64,000 bases of DNA, taken from positions 1-64,000 of the forward strand of contig NZ_CBDBDD010000006.1 of assembly GCF_965203655.1 (NCBI RefSeq), given 5' to 3'. The stretch is from Poriferisodalis sp965203655 (GTDB taxonomy: Bacteria > Actinomycetota > Acidimicrobiia > Acidimicrobiales > Poriferisodalaceae). The notes beneath the pieces were generated by a model. That model did no database searches, was not told the DNA's origin, and was given only the letters and a program-made list of their open reading frames with translations. Made by a program: the position numbers and the translations under genes. Shown in pieces: positions 7,848 to 16,626 of the stretch; the stretch's first letter is position 1; each line of letters starts with the position of its first letter.

Positions 7848-8300
7848 GTGCTGCTGCGCCGGCGGCGCGGCGCGGTGTCGGGGCGGGGATGCGCCCGGTG
7901 TGGGGGCTGTTGGGACGAGTCGGGTGTGGTGAGCCTGGGCTGGTTGCTGGTGGCGGCTGCTGTGGCGTCGGTTGCTGCTGCGGGCGTGGTGACGGTGCGG
8001 TCGGTGGTGGGCGCTGCGGGCGAGTCGGTGGCGGGCCACAGCGCGCGTTTGGCGGCGGCGAATCTGTGGGCGTCGGAGATTCATCGCGAGGCGCAGGCGT
8101 CGGCGCCGGGCGATGCCGATGAGGCCGATCGGCTGAACAGGCGACTGGGGTCGCGTTGCGGGCGGGTGCCGCTGGTGTTCGCAGATGCCGGCGGCACGAC
8201 GCGCTGGAAGCCGGGCATTTTCGCGGGCCGCCCGGGGAATGCGTCGGATCCGCCGAGGTGGGCGGCGTTGCCGTCGTGCGCGTTCTTGGGTCCGCGGTGA
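7848..8300 (+). CDS. pilin-like / TadE-like small membrane protein
   Basis: A 150-aa protein with an Arg/Cys-rich cytoplasmic head (CARCGGC), then ESGVVSLGWLLVAAAVASVAA, one hydrophobic helix preceded by Glu-Ser-Gly. It continues as a helical stretch and a short extracellular part. This layout resembles TadE/pseudopilin subunits, but no firm family can be named. GTG 7848 is the first in-frame start after the G tract; a phase-ON start at GTG 7787 would add about 20 residues. It overlaps the next gene by 4 bp (GTGA), so the two are translationally coupled. Confidence 0.6.
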   Translation: MLLRRRRGAVSGRGCARCGGCWDESGVVSLGWLLVAAAVASVAAAGVVTVRSVVGAAGESVAGHSARLAAANLWASEIHREAQASAPGDADEADRLNRRLGSRCGRVPLVFADAGGTTRWKPGIFAGRPGNASDPPRWAALPSCAFLGPR

Positions 8301-11300
8301 GGGGCCGGTTGGGGCTGGCAGCGGCCGCGGTGCTGGTTGCGGTGGGGGTGCTGATGCCGGTGCCCTCCGCAGCGGATGGGGGCGGAACCGCCGAGGGGGC
8401 GACGTCGGCGACTGCGCAGTGCGCGCGGGGTTATGTGTACGACTCGGGCAGCGGCGACTGCCACAAGCGCGAGACGGGGCCTGCGGCCGCTGCGTGCCCG
8501 GCGAGGATCGGCGGCCATGCGGTGGAGGTGTCGGGCAGCGGGTGCGTGACCAGCTCTGCGCACTCGATGCTGCCGGTCTATGGGTGCGACACGGCGCAGG
8601 GATGGGCGCTGGCGGGCGACCCGCCCTATTGTCAGCGCGTCGTGACCCGCAAGGTGTCCACGCGCCGTACGGTCACCGACATGGTCCACTACAGCCAGAC
8701 CTACACCGTGCGTGTCGCGACCGTGGTGACTGAGCATGTGCGCTATGCGGTGCGCAAGCGGGTGCCGCCGTTGACAGTGCGGGTGCGGGTGCCGCCGCTC
8801 ACCAGGACCTACATGGGCATGGAGACCTACACCTACACCGCGCGGGTGCGCTACTGCGCGAAATGGGGCGTGGTGCTGGGCCAGTCGGTGTGCACCAAGC
8901 ACAGCTACCGCAACGAGCAGCGCACCGGAGTGCGCGAGACGCTGCACGTCGAGCCGGCGTACCACTACGAGAACCGGCCTGCGTACAACTATCGCACCGA
9001 GATGGTGTGCTGCAAGCCGGTGACCCGCACCGAGTACCACGACGAGACCCGCACCCGTCAGGTGTGCTGCCGGCCGGTGACCCGCACCGTCACCACCACG
9101 CGCACCGTGCGTGACACGCAGTCTGCGGTGCCGTCCGCGGCATGCACCGTCGCGGGCTATGCGATGAACTCGTCGTCGAGGTGCGAGCGGCCCGCCGGCG
9201 CCCGCCTCGGCGCGGTCGCCTACAGCTGCGCTGCGGGCTGGACGGCAGTCTCGGGCGACCCCAGCACCTGCGAGCGCACCCTCACCGGTGACCCGCGATG
9301 GACATGCGCCGCTGGCCAGTCGATCGACCGGGCCACCACGCCGCCGCACTGCCACCCCGACCCAGACGACGACACCGACGACACCGACACCGACGGCACC
9401 GGCACCGGCACCGGCACCGGCACCGACGATGACACCGACGATGACACCGACGATGACACCGACGGTGGCGACGGCGACGACTGCTCGGAGGCGCTGGGCG
9501 TGCTGGGCTCGGGGACGGTGACGCGCAGCGGGGTGTGGGCTGCGGGCTGCGAGTCGTCCCAAAAGCACACCGACCAGGTGCCGTACTGGGCGTACAGCTA
9601 CACGCTCTCGGTGACCGCCGCGGCGACGCTCGACATCGACGCGGCCTCGGCGGGGGACCCCCACGTGTACGTCACCAGCAGCGACGGCACGGTGGCCGGC
9701 TCCGATGACGACTCGGGCCCTGACGGCCGCGACAGCCGCATCCGCGGCCTGTCGCTCACAGCGGGCGCCTACACGATCGAGGTCACCACCGGCACCGAGC
9801 GCGCCACCGGCACATTCACCCTCACCCTCACCACGACCTTCGACGAGCCCCCGGTCGTCATCACCGATCTCGCCGACGGCACCGGCCACGGCGCAGCAGG
9901 AACGACGGTGAGCGCGTCTGACGAGTTCACCGTCGAGCCCGCCGCCGCGGCCTGCACCGCCACCGCTGCGGCTGCGGGGGCGAAGCCGAAGGTGACCGCG
10001 GGCCCGGCTGCGGACAAGCGCGTCGTGTCACTGGCTCTGGCAGTGCCGTTCAGCCACACCGTCACCGTCGCCTGCGACGCGCCGGGCCGCTCGCGCGCTG
10101 CCGCCCGGGCGACCCTGGCGGGGCGCCTGCGGGCGGTGTCGGTCACCGGCCTGGACGACGCCGCTCCCGCCGACGGCGCCAGCTACGCGCTGGACAGGTT
10201 CACCGTCAGTCCCGCCTCCGCGCGCTGCGTCGGCACCGCGGCGGGCCGCGGGGCGGGCACACCGTGGGTCAGCAGCCTGTCCGCGACACGCACCGTGGTC
10301 GTGCTCCTGCGGCCCGGCGCCGCCGCGGTCGTCACCGTCACCTGCACCGCCCCCGGACACAGCCCCGGCACCGCCAGCGCACTGTTCTCCACCCAGCTGC
10401 CCTGCAACGACCACCTCGGCACCCTCGCCGCCGCGCGGACGGTCCGCAGCGGCACCATCACCGCCGACGCTGCCTGCATCTCCGCGAAGCGCAGCCCCGG
10501 CACCCACTACGCACGCCGCCACACCTTCACACTCGGCGCGCCCGGGTGGGTCACCGTCGACCTCGCCAAGACCACCACGAGCAGCCTCGACCCCTACGTG
10601 CTGCTGCTCAACGGTCACAGCAGCGACGGCTCAGGCACCGCGCTCGCCAGCGACGACAACTCCGGCACAGGCACCGACAGCCGCATCGCTCGCAGGTTCC
10701 TCCAGCCCGGCCCCTACACGATCGAGGCCACCACCTCGGGTCCCGACGGCCGAGGCGCCTACCGGCTGACCATTGCCGTCGACTACCGCATCACGATCAC
10801 CGGCCAGCCCGAGAAGCTGATCGGCGAGGTCGGCAAGCCGATCACGGGCTCGTGGTCCTACAGCCCGGCCGCTGCGAGGCTGTCGGTCGCGTCGGCGGTC
10901 CCCGGCGGAATCACCGCGAGGGCGTACGGCGACAGCGGCGACGCGTCGCTGGTCGCGGTCGCGACCCGCGCCGGCGACTACACCGTCACCGTCAAATACG
11001 CCAACGGGCCCCGCACCCGCACCCAGCCCACCACTGTCACCGCGGTGGTCGTGGACCGCAGCTGCGCCCACAGCGACGGGCACCGGGCGCGTCGGGTGCA
11101 TCACCACGACCCCGGCCGCGGCCACACCAACTGCCAAGCCCACACCCCGCCCGCGTGCAAGAACGCGTATTCCAACCCTTGGATCCCCGGCCACGAGCAC
11201 CTGTCGCGCAACCTGAGCGGCTGCAATTACAAGAACAACAGAGGCATCGTCAACGTCGAGGAACTCCCCTGGACCCCGTACGACGTTGATCTCGGCGGCC

Positions 11301-11797
11301 GGCCCGTGTTCTGTACGGATGTCTCGCCGATTGAGTTTCCTGACCCTGGGGATCGGCTCAAGATGTGCATGGATCGCCACAATCTTGCGGTGGTGACGTT
11401 GACGAGCGGGTTCAACTTGGACATGTGGATTGCCGAGTACACGGCGGACACGCGTCGCAGCATCTCGACTGAGTTGCGCAAGGATCTCAAGGCGATCCAG
11501 CACGCGATCGAGAACGAGGAGACGATTCTCGTCGGCACCGGGGACTACACGCGCCCGACCGGGGACAAGGGTCTCGATGACGCGATCGTGAAGCTCATTT
11601 GCGGTGAGGTCGTCGAGTTCGGCGTCGATCGAGGCGTCGACGCGGCCGCGAAGCGAGTGGGCGGCTGGGCCCAGAACAGGTTCCCTGCCGGGACGGTGCT
11701 GCGGGGCGCGGTGCGGCTGAGCACCGTGCTGAGTTTCGCTCAGACCGCGCTGGGGGTGCTGTGGGAGAACTTCGCGACGGACGCGGCGTGCGGCTGA
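8297..11797 (+). CDS. large secreted multidomain surface protein, 1,166 aa
   Basis: GTG 8297 gives a signal peptide (VRGRLG, hydrophobic core, VPSAAD). Residues about 30-350 are Cys-containing with Thr/Tyr/Arg repeats such as CCKPVTRT and CCRPVTRT. Residues about 355-395 are an Asp/Thr/Gly linker. About 396-515 and 703-830 are two similar beta domains with GDPHVYVTSSDG or LDPYVLLLNGHSSDG and GAYTIE or GPYTIE segments, resembling bacterial pre-peptidase C-terminal (PPC) domains. Two Ig-like repeats lie between them and another follows. The last ~190 residues (from about 11280) form a different, less GC-rich globular region without repeats. I infer an exported adhesin- or effector-like protein whose C-terminal tip may be the functional part. 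No catalytic motif is recognised. Confidence 0.8.
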   Translation: MRGRLGLAAAAVLVAVGVLMPVPSAADGGGTAEGATSATAQCARGYVYDSGSGDCHKRETGPAAAACPARIGGHAVEVSGSGCVTSSAHSMLPVYGCDTAQGWALAGDPPYCQRVVTRKVSTRRTVTDMVHYSQTYTVRVATVVTEHVRYAVRKRVPPLTVRVRVPPLTRTYMGMETYTYTARVRYCAKWGVVLGQSVCTKHSYRNEQRTGVRETLHVEPAYHYENRPAYNYRTEMVCCKPVTRTEYHDETRTRQVCCRPVTRTVTTTRTVRDTQSAVPSAACTVAGYAMNSSSRCERPAGARLGAVAYSCAAGWTAVSGDPSTCERTLTGDPRWTCAAGQSIDRATTPPHCHPDPDDDTDDTDTDGTGTGTGTGTDDDTDDDTDDDTDGGDGDDCSEALGVLGSGTVTRSGVWAAGCESSQKHTDQVPYWAYSYTLSVTAAATLDIDAASAGDPHVYVTSSDGTVAGSDDDSGPDGRDSRIRGLSLTAGAYTIEVTTGTERATGTFTLTLTTTFDEPPVVITDLADGTGHGAAGTTVSASDEFTVEPAAAACTATAAAAGAKPKVTAGPAADKRVVSLALAVPFSHTVTVACDAPGRSRAAARATLAGRLRAVSVTGLDDAAPADGASYALDRFTVSPASARCVGTAAGRGAGTPWVSSLSATRTVVVLLRPGAAAVVTVTCTAPGHSPGTASALFSTQLPCNDHLGTLAAARTVRSGTITADAACISAKRSPGTHYARRHTFTLGAPGWVTVDLAKTTTSSLDPYVLLLNGHSSDGSGTALASDDNSGTGTDSRIARRFLQPGPYTIEATTSGPDGRGAYRLTIAVDYRITITGQPEKLIGEVGKPITGSWSYSPAAARLSVASAVPGGITARAYGDSGDASLVAVATRAGDYTVTVKYANGPRTRTQPTTVTAVVVDRSCAHSDGHRARRVHHHDPGRGHTNCQAHTPPACKNAYSNPWIPGHEHLSRNLSGCNYKNNRGIVNVEELPWTPYDVDLGGRPVFCTDVSPIEFPDPGDRLKMCMDRHNLAVVTLTSGFNLDMWIAEYTADTRRSISTELRKDLKAIQHAIENEETILVGTGDYTRPTGDKGLDDAIVKLICGEVVEFGVDRGVDAAAKRVGGWAQNRFPAGTVLRGAVRLSTVLSFAQTALGVLWENFATDAACG
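9395..9460 (+). repeat. in-frame tandem repeats coding the Asp/Thr/Gly linker
   Basis: Five copies of GGCACC (9395-9424, coding Gly-Thr) are followed by three exact copies of GACGATGACACC (9425-9460, coding Asp-Asp-Asp-Thr). All units are multiples of three, so copy-number change would alter linker length without a frameshift. Confidence 0.9.
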
Positions 11798-11947
11798 GAT
11801 GCCGTTCTGTCCTCGCGAGCCTCGGCTGGATGCACCGCCCGCCAAGCTCGGCGGAGGCATGGTTCTGGGAACGGCGAGTGCATCAATCGGTCTTCGGGGA
11901 AGAAGGGCGTTGCGTGAGATGACGGCATGTGAGAGGGCGGACAGATC

Positions 11948-13213
11948 GTGACCTCGGCAGGCGACTCGGACGGCGGCGGGCTGCGTGATCGCACCGCCGG
12001 CCGCGCCGCGGACGGGCGTGTCCGGTGGGTTGTGATCGCCGTGGCCGTTGTTGCGATGCTCGCGGTTGTGCTGGCGGCTTGGATGTGGATGCGTGACGGC
12101 GGCGATCGCGTCGCAGCGCTGCCGGACGCGGAGGCTGTGTGGACACAGATCGCATCTGAGGTGCCCGTGGATCCTGATCGGCGCTACAGCGACGAAGAAC
12201 TCGGGCTGTTTGGTTTGGTTGATCGCGTGATCTTCGACACGCCGTTTTATGTCAGATTCCGTACTGCCGAGGATGCCGGCAAGGCGGACGCTAGTCGCGA
12301 CGAGTATATTTCATCGGTTGCGTCGGGTCATGAGCGTGAGCGGCTCGCCTTTGAGCGCGAAATCGAGGACGCTGTCCATAGTGCATACAGTTCTCTGCCT
12401 TCGGACCTGGGAGCGGGAGGCTTGCTTGAGGCGGCATTCGTAGATGCGATGAGGGAATGCGCGGCAGACCGGGGTTATCCCAATATCAATCCCATGGGAG
12501 CGTCGGAGGAAGAACGGGCCTACTATGAATCCGAGTTCGGACTGTCGTCTGAGAGCTTCTACGACTTGCGGCTTGAGTGTGCTCAGCGGGCTGCGAGTTA
12601 TCCCACTCTCGACTCCGAGGTGCGGGACGAACTGCTCTACCGTGTCAGAAAGCACTATCTCGAAGCGGCGCATGATTATCTCGGCAACTATGACATTGTA
12701 GAGATCCCGATCGAGCATGATGAGAGCGTTATCCACCCGTTGGAGGAGTCGTACATCCGGTACTGTCTTGAATGGCTGGCCGCTGATCGGGAGTCGTGCG
12801 CTGACCAGTACCGGGTGGAGCTGACCGAGGAACAGAAAGCAGCGCCTGTCCCCGAACGAGAACCAGTCGACGAGACAACGCCGTACCCGCTGGTGGGGCA
12901 GCCCTGCGGGTTCTCGCCGATTCCGGGCGATGTCATCATCGATCGCGATGGCCGTTTCTGTGACAAGTTCGAGAATCTGGAGTTCAGGATCAATCATCCC
13001 GATACGAAGGAGAGCCGGTCGTATGTGGGCAACTTCTTTTACGGCGGGCCGAGGCTGTTGAACTGTCCCGACAGCTGGGCGATCGACGGCGAGGGAAAGT
13101 GCCGCTATCCCCACCCTGAGGACGCAGCGAAGAGAGAGGCTTTCCTCGAAGCGCATCCGGAGGTGGCAGAAGGGCCGCCGCTGATCAGCTCGTTCTATCC
13201 GGGCAGGGACTGA
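11948..13213 (+). CDS. single-pass membrane-anchored protein, unknown function
   Basis: 421 aa from GTG 11948, preceded by a purine-rich GAGAGGGCGGA. A charged N-terminus is followed by one hydrophobic helix at about residues 27-49 (WVVIAVAVVAMLAVVLAAWMW). The rest is a long acidic, Cys-containing extracytoplasmic region with no family recognised. Paired Cys (for example RECAADRG and RLECAQR) suggest disulfides outside the cell. It follows the large secreted protein by 150 bp on the same strand and may be its membrane partner; that is inference from position. Confidence 0.65.
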   Translation: MTSAGDSDGGGLRDRTAGRAADGRVRWVVIAVAVVAMLAVVLAAWMWMRDGGDRVAALPDAEAVWTQIASEVPVDPDRRYSDEELGLFGLVDRVIFDTPFYVRFRTAEDAGKADASRDEYISSVASGHERERLAFEREIEDAVHSAYSSLPSDLGAGGLLEAAFVDAMRECAADRGYPNINPMGASEEERAYYESEFGLSSESFYDLRLECAQRAASYPTLDSEVRDELLYRVRKHYLEAAHDYLGNYDIVEIPIEHDESVIHPLEESYIRYCLEWLAADRESCADQYRVELTEEQKAAPVPEREPVDETTPYPLVGQPCGFSPIPGDVIIDRDGRFCDKFENLEFRINHPDTKESRSYVGNFFYGGPRLLNCPDSWAIDGEGKCRYPHPEDAAKREAFLEAHPEVAEGPPLISSFYPGRD

Positions 13214-13497
13214 TCTTCGGCGGAGCATCTGTCGAGCGGCGAGACGACAGAGGCCCCGCGCCGGGAGCTGTGGATCACGCTGAGCCCCGATTCGAGGCCG
13301 AGGTCGTTGGGCTGCTACGGCAGCACCGGCCGCCAGAGCCGCTACGCGGGCCGTCACGCGTTCCGTTTGCTGGCTGCGAGGTCCCCTACGGGAACGCGGC
13401 CCGGGGAGGGGTTTATCGGTGAGTGGCTGGAAGCGGCCCGCGCCGCCTAGCCCTGCGAAGCTCTCCTGCTCGCCAACGCGTCGTCCGTTCGCTGTTC

Positions 13498-13586
13498 GGC
13501 CTCGTGCCCGCCCACGCAACCTCGGCGTCAACAGCCGTCATCGGCCTGAACTCGATGTCATGGGGCTTCTGTTCGGCGCAGCAGCC
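13498..13586 (+). repeat. right copy of ~88-bp direct repeat flanking island 2
   Basis: Aligns with 7536-7623, beginning at GGCCTCGTGCCC and ending GGCGCAGCAGCC, roughly 80% identical overall and almost identical over the last third. Together the copies bracket the three-gene surface-protein island. Confidence 0.75.
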
Positions 13587-13594
13587 GCTCTGGT

Positions 13595-13606
13595 TAGGGT
13601 TCGGCC
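13595..13606 (+). promoter_or_regulatory. -10 box of probable leaderless P450 transcript
   Basis: TAGGGT at 13595-13600, then 6 nt (TCGGCC), then ATG 13607. No Shine-Dalgarno can fit. The same TAnnnT-N6-8-start layout recurs at several genes in this window. Confidence 0.55.
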
Positions 13607-14824
13607 ATGGCCACTCTTGTTGCTGATGTCGACATGCCTGAGGTCGGCCTCGGAGGCGATGAAGGCGAGGACGAGCGGCGAGAGGCGCTGATCGGGCTCG
13701 CTGAGCGCAACTGGATCGCCCGCACCCCGCTGGGGTACGTCATCACCCGTCATGCGGACGTGACCGCCATGCTGCGCGACAAGCGCTGGTTCAGCGCCAT
13801 CGGCCTCATCGCGCAGATGCAGGGCGTCGACGACGCCGAATGGAACCGTCGCAGCGGGCAGAACATCCTGGGCATGGAGGGCGACGAGCACCAGCGGCTG
13901 CGCCGGCTGGTCGGGCCGGCGTTCACTCCCAAGGCCGCCGAACGGCTGCGCCCGTTCATGGCCGAGGTCATCAATGATCTGCTCGACCCGCTGTGTGCTC
14001 GCGGGCACGGCGATTTCGTCACCGAGGTCTGCGAGCCGTACCCCATTCCGATCATCTGCGAGCTGCTGGGCGCACCCCGCGACGACTGGGAGCTGTTCAG
14101 CCGTCTCGCCACCGACATCTTCCGGGTGTTCAACGGCAATCTGGCACGCGACCTGCACACGATCATGTCCGCGCAGGACGAGATGGGCGCCTACATGTCC
14201 AAGCTCATCGCCGAGCGGCGGGCCGAGCCTCGCGACGACCTGCTCTCGGACCTGATCGCTGCGGAAGAGGAAGGCGACCGGCTGAGCACCGAGGAGATGC
14301 AGTCGCTTGCCAACGCCGTGCTGCTCGCCGGCACCGACACCACGCGTAACCAGCTCGCCTGCGCTGTGGAGCTGTTCGCTCGCTGCGGGGACCAGCTCCG
14401 GCTGCTGCGCGACGAGCCGTCACTCGCACCCCAGGCTGCCGAAGAGGTCATGCGGCACTTCGGCGCCATCCGGGGCACCGCCCGCTACGCCAGCGAGAAC
14501 GTCACCTACCGCGACATCGAGTTCCCGGCCAGCACGCTGATCTTTCCCAGCTTCACCGCCGCCAACCATGACGAGACGCAGTTCGATCAGCCGATGCGTT
14601 TCGACATCACACGCCGGTCGAGCGCGCCGCACATGACCTTCGGCAGCGGCATCCACTACTGTCTCGGCGCGTTCCTGGCACGAGCCGAGCTGCAGGAGGC
14701 CCTCAAAGCCGTCGCGAAGCGAATGCCGGACCTGCGCCTCGACGGCGACGTGGAATGGAAGCCGGTGTCCAACGGCATCTGGGGGCCGTCGACACTGCCG
14801 ATCAGGTTCACGCCGGGGCACTGA
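13607..14824 (+). CDS. cytochrome P450
   Basis: 405 aa, a normal length for a soluble bacterial P450. The I-helix motif AGTDTTRNQ supplies the oxygen-activating Thr. ExxR is present as EEVMR. The heme-binding loop FGSGIHYCLGA has the Cys ligand at residue 352. It needs ferredoxin and reductase partners, which are not adjacent. An MFS gene follows after 18 bp, so the pair may modify and export or import one compound. The CYP family and substrate cannot be assigned here. Confidence 0.95.
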   Translation: MATLVADVDMPEVGLGGDEGEDERREALIGLAERNWIARTPLGYVITRHADVTAMLRDKRWFSAIGLIAQMQGVDDAEWNRRSGQNILGMEGDEHQRLRRLVGPAFTPKAAERLRPFMAEVINDLLDPLCARGHGDFVTEVCEPYPIPIICELLGAPRDDWELFSRLATDIFRVFNGNLARDLHTIMSAQDEMGAYMSKLIAERRAEPRDDLLSDLIAAEEEGDRLSTEEMQSLANAVLLAGTDTTRNQLACAVELFARCGDQLRLLRDEPSLAPQAAEEVMRHFGAIRGTARYASENVTYRDIEFPASTLIFPSFTAANHDETQFDQPMRFDITRRSSAPHMTFGSGIHYCLGAFLARAELQEALKAVAKRMPDLRLDGDVEWKPVSNGIWGPSTLPIRFTPGH

Positions 14825-14842
14825 ACCCCCGCAGCCACGCTG

Positions 14843-16207
14843 ATGGGCCGCCTGCCCGACGTCTTCGAGGTCACGTCGGGCCAGGCCGCATCTAGCCCAG
14901 CTGCGCACAGCGATGCCACGGCAGCTCCGCGAGGCACTGCGACGGCCAAGCGGCAGTCGATCGCTGCGCCGCCCGATGGCGCCGCTCCCGGCGAGGTCGG
15001 GAGCACGCCGCGCGAACGCGTCCGCTGGGGACGGGTGGTGCTGGTGGCTCTTTCGGGGGTGGTGTCGCACGTCTTCGGCCGGGCCACAGTCGGCGTGCTG
15101 GTGCCCGCCATGGCCGACGATCTCGACCTCAGCGACACTCTGATCGGCGCGCTCGGCTCGGCCAACATGGGCGCCTACTTCACCGGAGTGATCATCGTCA
15201 CATTCACTGCCGGCCGAATCGAACCGTTCACCCTGCTGCGCGCCGGCATCATCACTTCCACCGCGGGCCTTGCGGTGATCGGCACGGCGTCGGACCCGGC
15301 AGCCGTGGTGATCGGGACTGCACTGGCCGGTCTCGGCGGCGGCGGCATCTGGCTCACGGCACCAGTGATCGCCAGCGAGGGTGTGCCGGCGAGCCGCCGC
15401 GGTGCTGCGCTCGGCACGCTCACCGCCACCATGGGCGCCGCGCTCATCGGCGTGCCCATCGCGACCGCTGCCCTGCGCAGCATTGCGGCCGACGATGCGC
15501 TCTGGCGGCCCGTCTGGGTGGCCCAGGCTGCGCTGTCGGTGGTGCTGCTTGCGGCCCTGTCGGTCTTCGTCCGAGCTCGACGCACCGAGCGAGTCGCCGG
15601 TGCCGGCGGCTTCGGGGCACTGTTCCGGATTCACGGGTGGAAGCGCGCGGTCGCGGCGTACATGGCATTCGCCTACATGACGTCCTCGTTCGCGAACTTC
15701 TTGGGGCGAGCGCTGGAGGGCGATCACGAATTCAGCCGCACCGCCGCGACGCTCATGTTCTCGTGGATGGGCGCGGGTTCGATTGTGGGAGCGCTGGCCT
15801 TTGGACGGCTCAGCGATCGGATCGGGCGACCCTTGACCATGGCCACGGTCATGGCCTTGAGCTCCGGCGCTGCCGTGGTCCTGGCGACGCGTGCGCCCGG
15901 CGCGGCGATCATCGTCGCCGTGGTGATTTTCGGCGCAGCGTCATTCTCGTTCCCATCGCTCACCGCGACGTTCGTGAGCGATCACGTGTCCGACCGCACG
16001 TTCGCCGCGGTGCTCGGCTCGATGACGATGTTCTATGGACCCGCGTCGGTCATCGGACCTGCCGCGAGCGGCTGGCTCGCCGACCGGACGGGCAGCTTCA
16101 GCGCGACCTATACGGTCATCGCTGCACTGGCCCTCACTGCATGCATCTGCATGGCGACGATGCGCCGCAGGGATGATGTGGCGCCACAGCCGGCGCCGCT
16201 GAGCTGA
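14843..16207 (+). CDS. MFS transporter
   Basis: 454 aa with an unusual hydrophilic N-terminal extension of about 65 residues, then roughly 12 hydrophobic helices. The loop-2/3 type motif appears in the second half as FGRLSDRIGRP, which resembles the MFS signature GRLaDRxGRR. It ends at a hairpin overlapping its stop codon. Co-transcription with the upstream P450 is likely. The substrate is unknown; proteins of this type include exporters of drugs and organic acids. Confidence 0.9.
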   Translation: MGRLPDVFEVTSGQAASSPAAHSDATAAPRGTATAKRQSIAAPPDGAAPGEVGSTPRERVRWGRVVLVALSGVVSHVFGRATVGVLVPAMADDLDLSDTLIGALGSANMGAYFTGVIIVTFTAGRIEPFTLLRAGIITSTAGLAVIGTASDPAAVVIGTALAGLGGGGIWLTAPVIASEGVPASRRGAALGTLTATMGAALIGVPIATAALRSIAADDALWRPVWVAQAALSVVLLAALSVFVRARRTERVAGAGGFGALFRIHGWKRAVAAYMAFAYMTSSFANFLGRALEGDHEFSRTAATLMFSWMGAGSIVGALAFGRLSDRIGRPLTMATVMALSSGAAVVLATRAPGAAIIVAVVIFGAASFSFPSLTATFVSDHVSDRTFAAVLGSMTMFYGPASVIGPAASGWLADRTGSFSATYTVIAALALTACICMATMRRRDDVAPQPAPLS

Positions 16208-16217
16208 GCGTCAGCTC
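16201..16217. terminator. bidirectional hairpin across both convergent stop codons
   Basis: GAGCTGA-GCG-TCAGCTC forms a perfect 7-bp stem with a 3-nt loop. The TGA of the MFS gene (16205-16207) and the TGA of the HU gene (complement 16216-16218) both fall in or next to it. No U-tract follows, so terminator strength is uncertain. Confidence 0.5.
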
Positions 16218-16494
16218 AGCTCATCAACTGCTTTTTCATGGCAGCAGCGGTTGCCAGCTTCAGCGATCGGCTCGGGCCGATCTCGATGGACTCGCCGGTC
16301 TGCGGGTTGCGGCCCATGCGGGCACCACGCTCAGACATGGAGAAGGAGCCGAATCCCGGCCAGGTCACCTTGCCGCCGGCCTTCACTTCGGCTGCAACGA
16401 GATCGAAGAATGCCGACAACGTCCGCTCTGCGTCGCTCGCAGTCACACCGGCTTCGGCGGCTACTGCCTTGATGGTCTCTGCCTTGTTCGCCAC
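16216..16494 (-). CDS. HU-family nucleoid DNA-binding protein
   Basis: 92 aa from GTG 16494, with an AGAGAGGAA Shine-Dalgarno about 8 nt upstream. It begins VANKAETIKAVA and carries the HU arm signature GFGSF...RMGRNPQTGE. It ends ATAAAMKKQLMS, so it lacks the long Lys/Ala-rich C-terminal tail of mycobacterial HupB and is the compact form. It binds and bends DNA as a homodimer. The next gene upstream on the same strand is the ABC permease, 132 bp away. Confidence 0.93.
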   Translation of the reverse strand: MANKAETIKAVAAEAGVTASDAERTLSAFFDLVAAEVKAGGKVTWPGFGSFSMSERGARMGRNPQTGESIEIGPSRSLKLATAAAMKKQLMS

Positions 16495-16626
16495 AGTCCA
16501 GTTCCTCTCTGAAACGATTCGGGGTACCACATCAGCACACAAAAGCCCTGAAGTGGTGGAATTGCGGCCCGCTGTCTACCGGCGCGACCCGGTTCTTGCA
16601 CCCCGCGACGACAGTCGGGGCGACCG

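Larger units (their letters stand above)
13214..13606. other. 393-bp intergenic region holding the right island-2 repeat and the P450 promoter
   Basis: From 13214 to about 13497 I see no gene with recognisable features; the plus strand has short broken frames with stops (for example TAG at 13448). The right copy of the 88-bp repeat (13498-13586) and a TAGGGT box (13595-13600) occupy the end. Confidence 0.5.

Noticed and set aside
9361..9475. Tandem repeats considered as a CRISPR array
   Set aside because: Units are 6-12 bp, contiguous, in frame and coding Gly-Thr and Asp-rich sequence; there are no spacers.
8081..9889. Long minus-strand open frame opposite the large surface protein gene
   Set aside because: It is Arg/Ala/Gly-rich, has no domain, and mirrors the codon bias of the plus-strand gene, which has a signal peptide and clear domains.
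13214..13497. Possible small gene before the right island-2 repeat
   Set aside because: Frames are short and interrupted, and no start with a Shine-Dalgarno or -10 box is associated.
12311..13531. 406-codon minus-strand open frame opposite the membrane-anchored protein
   Set aside because: Arg-rich shadow; the plus-strand gene has a clear TM helix and a better composition.
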